DNA from: Bacteroidales bacterium | GTDB taxonomy: Bacteria; Bacteroidota; Bacteroidia; Bacteroidales; UBA932 | Assembly: GCA_016303175.1 (NCBI GenBank) | Contig: JAEDMF010000094.1 | Location: 1-6,466, forward strand | Direction of reading: 5' to 3' | DNA: 6,466 bases | Notes under the pieces: generated by a model | What the model was told of the DNA's origin: nothing | What the model saw: only the letters and a program-made list of their open reading frames with translations | Database searches by the model: none | Made by a program: the position numbers and the translations under genes | In this document: positions 1 to 5,244 of the stretch, piece after piece | Numbering within the stretch: position 1 is the first letter of the stretch | Layout: each line of letters begins with the position of its first letter

Positions 1-596
1 AGACGGTGGTCACGCTTCTTGGCCTCCTCCAGCAGTTTGAGGTACTCCTCCAGCATGGAAGCCTTGGGGAAGGTGATTCCGTAAATACGGGTAAGCTGCT
101 GGCGGCTGTCATCACCTCTCCAGTATGCTCCGGCAATGGAGGTGAGTTTCACTGCCTTGATAATGGAGGTATCGGAAATGTGGGGACCGCGGCAAAGGTC
201 GGTGAAGCTGCCGTTGGTGTAGAACGAAATTTTGCCGTCCTCCAACTCGCTGATGAGTTCCACCTTATACTCGTCGCCCTTCTCCTTGAAGGTTTTGAGC
301 GCCTCTTCCTTGGGCACCATCCTGCACTCGAAACTCTCCTTGGTCTTGGCGAACTCGATCATCTTCTTCTCAATTGCGGCCAAATCAGCCTCGGTGAGAG
401 TGCGTCCTCCAAGATCCACATCATAATAGAAGCCATTCTCGACGGCAGGGCCGATGCCGAACTTGACTCCGGGATACAGGGCCTCCAGGGCCTGAGCCAT
501 AAGATGCGAGCTGCTGTGCCAGAACACACGCTTACACTCGTCATTCTCCCAATCAAAGGGTTTGTTTGTTCCGTCAGGATATTTGATATAAGCCAT
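1..596 (-). CDS. thrS: Threonine-tRNA ligase (ThrRS), N-terminal part, runs off the left edge
   Basis: Charges tRNA-Thr with threonine in the cytoplasm. The 198 complete codons cover the N2 editing domain and the start of the linker to the catalytic core. The four editing-site residues are visible: H27 and H31 in HSSSH, C135 and H139 in TDLCRGPH. Other ThrRS hallmarks are VENGFYYDVD (52-61), AYWRGDDSRQQLTRIYG (157-173) and KKRDHR (193-198). The catalytic and anticodon-binding domains lie beyond the edge. The ATG at 594-596 is the only Met start before an in-frame stop near 680, and an A/T-rich leader precedes it. Odd: in E. coli ThrRS the first editing histidine is residue 73, here it is 27. 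The protein opens with a TGS-like strand (YIKYPDG) and then goes straight into the pre-editing segment (FDWENDECKRVFWH), so about 46 residues of the TGS domain are missing. Divergent from the operon at 702. Identity is very secure. Confidence 0.96.
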   Translation of the reverse strand, partial: MAYIKYPDGTNKPFDWENDECKRVFWHSSSHLMAQALEALYPGVKFGIGPAVENGFYYDVDLGGRTLTEADLAAIEKKMIEFAKTKESFECRMVPKEEALKTFKEKGDEYKVELISELEDGKISFYTNGSFTDLCRGPHISDTSIIKAVKLTSIAGAYWRGDDSRQQLTRIYGITFPKASMLEEYLKLLEEAKKRDHR

Positions 597-647
597 AGCT
601 TGTCCGTTTTTCTGTTTTATGCCCTGTGCCCCATTGCACAAAGCGCA

Positions 648-655
648 CAAAGGTA
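648..655 (-). promoter_or_regulatory. Putative thrS promoter, -7 box
   Basis: On the minus strand this reads TACCTTTG, an exact match to the Bacteroidota -7 consensus TAnnTTTG. It lies 51 nt upstream of the thrS ATG, so transcription would start near 641 with a leader of about 45 nt. No clear TTTG -33 element is seen at 19-21 nt spacing; the nearest candidate is an ATTG about 24 nt upstream. Assigned from sequence match and position only. Confidence 0.5.
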
Positions 656-669
656 CGAATAATTTCGTA
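654..669. repeat. 16-bp dyad between the divergent -7 boxes
   Basis: The sequence is TACGAA, a TAAT spacer, then TTCGTA: perfect 6-bp arms. The outermost TA of each arm is also the TA of a -7 box (minus-strand box 648-655, plus-strand box 668-675). It could be an operator serving both promoters, or partly a by-product of two -7 boxes facing away from each other. The symmetry is seen directly; binding by a regulator is inference. Confidence 0.45.
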
Positions 670-675
670 TATTTG
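668..675 (+). promoter_or_regulatory. Putative operon promoter, -7 box
   Basis: TATATTTG is an exact match to TAnnTTTG. It sits 26 nt upstream of the ATG at 702, which predicts a start site near 682 and a short leader of about 20 nt that is A/T-rich (AAATTATT just before the ATG). No good TTTG is present at the expected -33 position (about 643-648), and that region overlaps the thrS -7 box. It probably drives the five-gene operon 702-5164, in which no other obvious promoter was noticed. Confidence 0.5.
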
Positions 676-701
676 TGCTCAATTTATGAAACTAAATTAT
701 T

Positions 702-1253
702 ATGAACGCTAAAGTAAGTTTCAAGGAAAAATGGCATGCGGCAGGCATAGCCGGACTGGTTCTCGCCAGCATCAGCATTGCCTACTTGCTTGCGGAATAT
801 GGTCTGTCCCAGTTCAAAAGCGGCTGGGCCACGGCTGTAACCTTGGTTCTCCAAGTGGTTAAGATAGTGGCCTGCATCAAGGTTTTGCACCTGTTCCTGA
901 AGAAATTCAAGACAGACTATCCGAATGCCCTCGTCAGAGACGTTCGCCAGAGCGGCACCCTTGCGGCCTTTCTTTCCGCCGCGGTATTTGCCGGAGTCTC
1001 AATGGTATTCTATACCTATCATCCCGAAATCACAACGCAGGTGTTCGAGGTGGCTAAGAGCGTTTACGGCAACCTTCTTGACGCTAATTCCAGAACGGCC
1101 TTGGAGGCTATGGAGGCCAATTTTCCGCGCCTGATATTCGGATATACACTTGTTTACTGCTTTGTCATAGGCTGGATTCTGTCAGCCATAATGGCTCCCT
1201 CCGTATGTTCGAATGCGGCTATGGAAGAAGATGACGAGGAAGAGGAAGAATAG
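702..1253 (+). CDS. DUF4199 family integral membrane protein
   Basis: A 183-residue inner-membrane protein of unknown function, matching the DUF4199 family common in Bacteroidota in length, membrane layout and position just before a GT2 glycosyltransferase. Four hydrophobic segments are visible, at about residues 13-33, 41-66, 84-106 and 146-166. A soluble stretch between segments 3 and 4 (about 107-143) contains TTQVFEVAKSVYGN. The C-terminus ends in nine consecutive acidic residues (175-183), probably an exposed tail. The start follows an A/T-rich leader and a -7 box at 668-675. First gene of the operon; the next gene begins 11 nt after its stop. The family assignment is from recognition of overall pattern, not from a catalytic motif, and no biochemical role can be given. 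Confidence 0.82.
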   Translation: MNAKVSFKEKWHAAGIAGLVLASISIAYLLAEYGLSQFKSGWATAVTLVLQVVKIVACIKVLHLFLKKFKTDYPNALVRDVRQSGTLAAFLSAAVFAGVSMVFYTYHPEITTQVFEVAKSVYGNLLDANSRTALEAMEANFPRLIFGYTLVYCFVIGWILSAIMAPSVCSNAAMEEDDEEEEE

Positions 1254-1264
1254 GAGAAGAGCCA

Positions 1265-2221
1265 ATGGAATACAAATACGACCTGTCAATCATAATCTGC
1301 CTGTTCAACGAGAAGGAATCTCTGCCGGAACTCTACGACTGGATACGTCGCTCGCTCGAGGGGCGCAACTATGAGTTGATTTTCGTGGATGACGGAAGCA
1401 CCGATGGTTCCTGGGACTGCATACTTTCCTTCGCGCGGGAAAACCCTGATGTCCGTGGGATACGCTTCCGCCGCAACTACGGCAAGTCCGCCGCACTGTA
1501 CGAGGGCTTCCGCACTGCCAAAGGCAAGGTAGTGGTGACGATGGATGCCGACCTGCAGGACAGCCCCGAGGAAATACCGGAGTTGTACCGTATGATAACG
1601 GAAGAGGGTTGGGACCTTGTCAGCGGCTGGAAACAGCACCGCAAGGACAACAAACTCACCAAAAATCTGCCCTCGAAACTGTACAATGCCACCGCGCGCA
1701 AGGTGACCGGTCTGAAACTGCACGATATGAACTGCGGACTGAAAGCATACAAAAATGAAGTAGTTAAGGCCATAGAAGTGTATGGAGACATGCACCGCTA
1801 TATCCCCTACCTTGCCAAGAATGCCGGCTACACCCGCATCACTGAAATGCCCGTTCACCACCAGAAGCGCAAGTACGGCAAGAGCAAATTCGGGCTGGAC
1901 CGCTTCGTGCACGGCTTCCTCGACCTTATGAGTCTGTGGTTTCTCGGCAAATTCAGCAAAAAGCCTATGCACTTTTTCGGGGCTACCGGTCTGCTGACCT
2001 TCCTTGCCGGCGGCATCATGGCCCTATGGATAATAATACGCAAGCTCATTTACCAGGCTCAAGGTCTGAGTTTCAGGCACATAACGAACCAACCCCTCTT
2101 CTATCTGTCGCTGGTAATGGTGGTAATCGGCTGTATGTTCTTCTGCACCGGTTTCATCTGCGAAATGGTGTCCCGCAACTCAACGAGGCGCAATGAATAC
2201 AATATAAAAGAAAGACTGTAA
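1265..2221 (+). CDS. Family 2 glycosyltransferase, DPM1/GtrB-like, with two C-terminal membrane segments
   Basis: Predicted to transfer a sugar from a nucleotide-sugar donor to polyprenyl phosphate at the cytoplasmic face of the inner membrane, as usual for DPM1/ArnC/GtrB-type enzymes. The 318 residues start with the GT-A fold: LSIIICLFNE (7-16), FVDDGSTDGS (40-49, donor binding, D42/D43), NYGKSAAL (71-78) and the metal-binding MDADLQD (93-99, DAD at 94-96). Further family motifs are MNCGLKAY (155-162) and RKYGKSKFG (202-210). Membrane segments lie at about 236-258 and 278-302, followed by a basic tail, the usual architecture of bacterial members. The ATG is preceded by the purine-rich GAGAAGAG, one of the few SD-like sites here. 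Its stop overlaps the next start by one base (TAATG). The sugar and exact acceptor cannot be read from sequence. Confidence 0.93.
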   Translation: MEYKYDLSIIICLFNEKESLPELYDWIRRSLEGRNYELIFVDDGSTDGSWDCILSFARENPDVRGIRFRRNYGKSAALYEGFRTAKGKVVVTMDADLQDSPEEIPELYRMITEEGWDLVSGWKQHRKDNKLTKNLPSKLYNATARKVTGLKLHDMNCGLKAYKNEVVKAIEVYGDMHRYIPYLAKNAGYTRITEMPVHHQKRKYGKSKFGLDRFVHGFLDLMSLWFLGKFSKKPMHFFGATGLLTFLAGGIMALWIIIRKLIYQAQGLSFRHITNQPLFYLSLVMVVIGCMFFCTGFICEMVSRNSTRRNEYNIKERL

Positions 2222-3195
2222 TGATTAGCGAAAGCACCATTGAAAGCACAGTAAAAGCGCTGTTCGACAACATAAGTTTCACCGACGAGCCCGCAGGACT
2301 GTACGACCCCCTCCGCTATATGATGGCAATCGGAGGCAAGAGGATACGGCCGAGACTTGCCCTTACGACCTTCAGCCTGTATAGGGACGAATTCGGAGAC
2401 GGCATTCTGGATGCGGCCGAAGCGCTGGAGGTATTTCACAGCTTCACCCTTATCCACGATGATATAATGGACAATGCAAGCAAGCGCAGAGGGGTGGATA
2501 CCGTATGGAAGAAATGGGACAACAACACTGCCATACTCTGCGGAGACGTGATGAACATCGACAGTTACAGGCGTCTGGCCAAGGTCAATCCCAAGGCTCT
2601 GCCCAAGGTGCTGGAGTTGTTCAACGCAATGGCCGCTGGCGTGTGCGAGGGGCAGCAGTACGATATGGAGTTCGAAAATGCCTCCCGGGTCAGTATGGAG
2701 GAATACATCCGTATGATAGGGCTCAAGACTTCCTGCTTGATTGCCTGCGCCGCCCAAATAGGAGCCGTGATTGGAGGGGCGTCCGAAAAGGACAGCGAAC
2801 TGTTGTACAAGTTCGGATACGACCTCGGACTGGCTTTCCAGATTACGGATGACTATCTGGATACCTTCGGCGACGAGAAAGTGTTCGGCAAGGCCATAGG
2901 CGGTGATATTCTCCAGGACAAGAAGACCTGGCTGCTTATAAAGGCTATGGAATTGGACCACGAAGCGGTTTCGCAAGCCATTGCCCTGCCCGGCGGAAAT
3001 CAGGAGCAGGCAGCGGCCAAGATAGAGGCAGTCACGGCCTTGTATCGCAAACTGGGAGTGCAGGAGCACGCAAAAGAGGCAATCAGGGCTTATCAAGCCA
3101 GCGCTGAGGCTTATGTGGCAGAATTGGGATTGAGCCGTCTGAAAAGCGAAATACTGCTTCGGTATGCGGCTTCTCTTGCCGGCCGCGTGAAATGA
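2221..3195 (+). CDS. Trans-polyprenyl diphosphate synthase (FPP/GGPP synthase-like)
   Basis: Condenses isopentenyl diphosphate with allylic diphosphates to make linear all-trans isoprenoids in the cytoplasm. The 324 residues are a normal length. Visible hallmarks: GGKRIRP (38-44), the first aspartate-rich motif HDDIMD (79-84; D80, D81, D84) followed by RRG (89-91), KT (169-170), and the second aspartate-rich motif FQITDDYLDTFGD (206-218; D210, D211, D214), followed by K224. All catalytic aspartates are present. The fifth residue before the first aspartate is F75, a bulky side chain that in studied homologues limits chain length, so a short product (C15-C20) is more likely than C30-C40; this is inference. 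The start overlaps the glycosyltransferase stop by 1 nt and the stop overlaps the next start by 4 nt (ATGA). A product used for lipid carriers or quinone side chains would suit its neighbours, but it may simply be the general FPP/GGPP synthase. Confidence 0.95.
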   Translation: MISESTIESTVKALFDNISFTDEPAGLYDPLRYMMAIGGKRIRPRLALTTFSLYRDEFGDGILDAAEALEVFHSFTLIHDDIMDNASKRRGVDTVWKKWDNNTAILCGDVMNIDSYRRLAKVNPKALPKVLELFNAMAAGVCEGQQYDMEFENASRVSMEEYIRMIGLKTSCLIACAAQIGAVIGGASEKDSELLYKFGYDLGLAFQITDDYLDTFGDEKVFGKAIGGDILQDKKTWLLIKAMELDHEAVSQAIALPGGNQEQAAAKIEAVTALYRKLGVQEHAKEAIRAYQASAEAYVAELGLSRLKSEILLRYAASLAGRVK

Positions 3196-4610
3196 AAGGG
3201 CACGGAACATATATAAAACACTTGCAAAACTTGGGTGGAAATATGACAGGACAAGGTCACGGTAGGACTGAGACCAAACTTGAACAAAGATGCGGCACAG
3301 CTGAGGCTGGAGCAGAGAGGCTGGAACAAAGGCACGATACAGCTAAGGGTGAAGCAGAGAGGCTGGAAATAATGGCCCCGGCAGGCAATTTTGAATGTCT
3401 TACGGCCGCCATCCAGTCCGGCGCGGACAGCGTTTATTTCGGGGTGGAGAAACTCAATATGCGCTCCCATTCGGCCAACAACTTCTCGATGGAGGACCTG
3501 CCTGAGATAGTACGCATCTGCCGGGAAGCCTCTGTAAAAAGCTATCTTACCCTGAATATTGCCCTGTATCAGAGTGAGCTGGAACAAATGCGGCTTACTC
3601 TTGATGCCGCCCGCAAAGCAGGAGTGGATGCAGTCATAGCCTCTGATATGGCCGCCATTATCTACGCCCGCAGCATAGGGATGGAGGTGCACATATCCAC
3701 CCAACTTAGCATATCCAATGTGGAGGCTCTGCGCTTCTACGCACAGTTTGCCGATGTTGTAGTGCTGGCGAGGGAACTGGACTTGAAACAGGTCAGTGAA
3801 ATTCACAAGAGGATTGCAGACGAACGCATCTGTGGCCCGTCGGGAGAACTTGTCCGCATAGAAATGTTCGCCCACGGAGCGCTGTGCATGGCAATTTCCG
3901 GCAAATGCTACCTTTCCCTGCACGAGTATGGGGCGTCGGCCAACCGGGGGTCCTGCTACCAGATATGCCGAAGGGGCTATAGGGTTACGGACATAGAGAC
4001 GGGGAACGAGCTGGAGATTGACAACAAGTACATAATGTCTCCCAAAGATTTGTGTACCATAGAATTTATGGACAAAATCACCGATGCGGGCGTGCGTGTG
4101 TTCAAGATAGAAGGTAGGGCGCGCAGTGCAGAATATGTGGCTCGCACGGTATCCTGCTACAAGGAGGCCGCGCAGGCCGTATCGGAAGGAAAGTACAATC
4201 CAGCCCTGGCGGCAAAACTGAAGAATTCACTTTCGGAAGTGTTCAACCGCGGTTTTTGGGACGGTTATTACCAAGGTGCAAGGCTGGGAGAATGGAGTAA
4301 TGTCTATGGCTCCCAAGCGACCAAAGTAAAGGTCAATCTGGGTCGCATCACCAATTGGTTCGGCAAACTGTCGGTAGCCGAGGTGAGCCTCGAAAGCAAC
4401 GATTTGCACAAGGGCGATGAAGTGATGATAATAGGAGCCACGTCGGGCGTCAATCAGTTTGCTGTCGACAGCCTGCGCCTTGACGAGAAAGATGTGGACT
4501 TTGCCCCCAAAGGCTCCGTAATTTCCATCCGCGTGCCTCTGGAGGGTGGAGAGCAATACCATCCCAGACGTGGAGACAAAATATATCTCTGGAAAGAAAA
4601 TATAAAATGA
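3192..4610 (+). CDS. U32 family protein, TrhP/RlhA-like, probable Fe-S RNA-hydroxylation factor
   Basis: Annotated historically as 'peptidase U32' or collagenase-like. Characterised relatives (TrhP, RlhA, UbiU/UbiV) act in prephenate- or oxygen-dependent hydroxylation of tRNA, 23S rRNA or quinones, and at least some bind [4Fe-4S]. The core begins at LEIMAPAG (58-65), followed by GADSVYFGVEKLNMR (77-91). The U32 signature runs from E224 through HGALC and GKC to S242. Candidate cluster cysteines are C232, C239 and C255, with C259 or C288 as the fourth. KIEGRARS (305-312) is another conserved block, and residues from about 378 form a C-terminal beta domain. 'HGALCMA' resembles TrhP, but the substrate is not provable. 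The ATG at 3192 overlaps the upstream stop (ATGA) and is preferred. It adds about 57 hydrophilic residues before the core; alternatives are M18 (3243) and M61 (3372), the latter cutting into the first core strand. Confidence 0.92.
   Translation: MKGHGTYIKHLQNLGGNMTGQGHGRTETKLEQRCGTAEAGAERLEQRHDTAKGEAERLEIMAPAGNFECLTAAIQSGADSVYFGVEKLNMRSHSANNFSMEDLPEIVRICREASVKSYLTLNIALYQSELEQMRLTLDAARKAGVDAVIASDMAAIIYARSIGMEVHISTQLSISNVEALRFYAQFADVVVLARELDLKQVSEIHKRIADERICGPSGELVRIEMFAHGALCMAISGKCYLSLHEYGASANRGSCYQICRRGYRVTDIETGNELEIDNKYIMSPKDLCTIEFMDKITDAGVRVFKIEGRARSAEYVARTVSCYKEAAQAVSEGKYNPALAAKLKNSLSEVFNRGFWDGYYQGARLGEWSNVYGSQATKVKVNLGRITNWFGKLSVAEVSLESNDLHKGDEVMIIGATSGVNQFAVDSLRLDEKDVDFAPKGSVISIRVPLEGGEQYHPRRGDKIYLWKENIK
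3279..3362 (+). repeat. Two 42-bp in-frame tandem repeats in the U32 N-terminal extension
   Basis: Two adjacent units (3279-3320 and 3321-3362) match at 33 of 42 bases and encode LEQRCGTAEAGAER and LEQRHDTAKGEAER, followed by a third LE that begins the conserved core. The frame is kept and the differences lie mainly in the middle codons. The peptide is charged and could be helical. It lies outside the family core, so it looks like a lineage-specific duplication. Confidence 0.85.
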
Positions 4611-5164
4611 GACCATCAACTGCAAAATTCCTTCTTGAGAAGATGGGTTGGACCATAGTGGGCAATCCTCCCGCACCGGTGAAAAACTGCATTTTTCTGG
4701 AAGCGCCGCACACCAGCCTCTGGGATTTCATCATCGGCTACTTGTATTATCGCAGCGGAGGAGGAAAGCTCCGGATTATGGTCAAGAAAGAGATGTTCTT
4801 TTTTCCTCTCGGGTTGATACTCAGAGCAATGGGCGCCTTTCCCGTGGACCGCAAGAATGCCCGCCACACCGTATTGAGCATCATTCGCGAAATGGAATCC
4901 AGTGACAAACCTTTCCACCTGGCAATGTGCCCCGAAGGCACACGGAAGCCCATACGCAAATGGAAAACCGGTTATCACGTCATTGCAAGAGAAGTCAAAA
5001 TACCTGTTTTCATCACCTACGTCGATTGGGGACGCAAACGTGTCGGCATACACTCCGAAGTTGAATTGACAGACGACGCCCGCAAGGACACGGACCGCAT
5101 CCAGCAGATTTACAAGGAATTAGGGGTCAAAGGCAAGCATCCCGAGAACTTCCTGACGGAATAA
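4607..5164 (+). CDS. Small lysophospholipid (PlsC-like) acyltransferase
   Basis: A 185-residue member of the glycerolipid/LPLAT acyltransferase superfamily, expected to move a fatty acyl group onto a lysophospholipid or related acceptor at the inner membrane. The family motifs are in order: HTSLWD (35-40, the HX4D catalytic pair H35/D40), GAFPVDR (76-82, acceptor-binding block), CPEGTRKP (108-115, motif III, with Cys in place of the common Phe) and KIPVFITYVDW (131-141, motif IV). There is no N-terminal membrane anchor; the hydrophobic stretch at 63-75 could touch the membrane. The short length is usual for this Bacteroidota subgroup, which is often labelled 1-acyl-sn-glycerol-3-phosphate acyltransferase; the real acceptor is unknown. 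The start overlaps the U32 stop by 4 nt (ATGA). Last gene of the operon, converging on the lipoprotein gene. Confidence 0.93.
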   Translation: MRPSTAKFLLEKMGWTIVGNPPAPVKNCIFLEAPHTSLWDFIIGYLYYRSGGGKLRIMVKKEMFFFPLGLILRAMGAFPVDRKNARHTVLSIIREMESSDKPFHLAMCPEGTRKPIRKWKTGYHVIAREVKIPVFITYVDWGRKRVGIHSEVELTDDARKDTDRIQQIYKELGVKGKHPENFLTE

Positions 5165-5203
5165 GCGCTTCTGCACCGCGGCATGGATAGCAGTCCGAAT
5201 GTT

Positions 5204-5243
5204 TCAGGCAAATCGCCTGATGCTGTGCGAGTCCCCCTTTTTT
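5204..5243 (+). terminator. Possible operon terminator: 6-bp hairpin with a displaced T-tract
   Basis: TCAGGC (5204-5209), a 5-nt loop, and GCCTGA (5215-5220) form a perfect 6-bp stem 39 nt after the acyltransferase stop. A run of six T follows at 5238-5243, but 17 nt separate it from the stem, so this is not a standard intrinsic terminator for the plus strand. On the minus strand no T-run follows the stem. It may end operon transcription weakly or be another structured element. The rest of the 80-nt convergent gap holds nothing recognisable. Confidence 0.3.
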
Positions 5244-5244
5244 A

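Noticed and set aside
6..662. A long plus-strand open frame (218 codons)
   Set aside because: It is antisense to thrS, whose motifs are unmistakable. The translated peptide has no recognisable domain, and the frame crosses the promoter region.
1286..1972. A 228-codon minus-strand open frame
   Set aside because: Antisense to the glycosyltransferase, which has complete GT2 motifs; no coding signal of its own.
2101..3210. A 369-codon minus-strand open frame opposite the prenyl synthase
   Set aside because: The plus-strand gene carries both aspartate-rich motifs. The antisense frame looks like a by-product of codon bias and also covers the end of the glycosyltransferase gene.
3111..3923. A 270-codon minus-strand open frame with cysteine/leucine-rich repeats
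   Set aside because: Antisense to the U32 gene; its repeats are just the complement of the 42-bp tandem repeats.
5165..5244. Possible tRNA or tmRNA fragment in the convergent gap (GCGAGTCC resembles a T-arm end)
   Set aside because: No acceptor stem, anticodon arm or D-arm can be folded around it; the only clear stem is the 6-bp hairpin.
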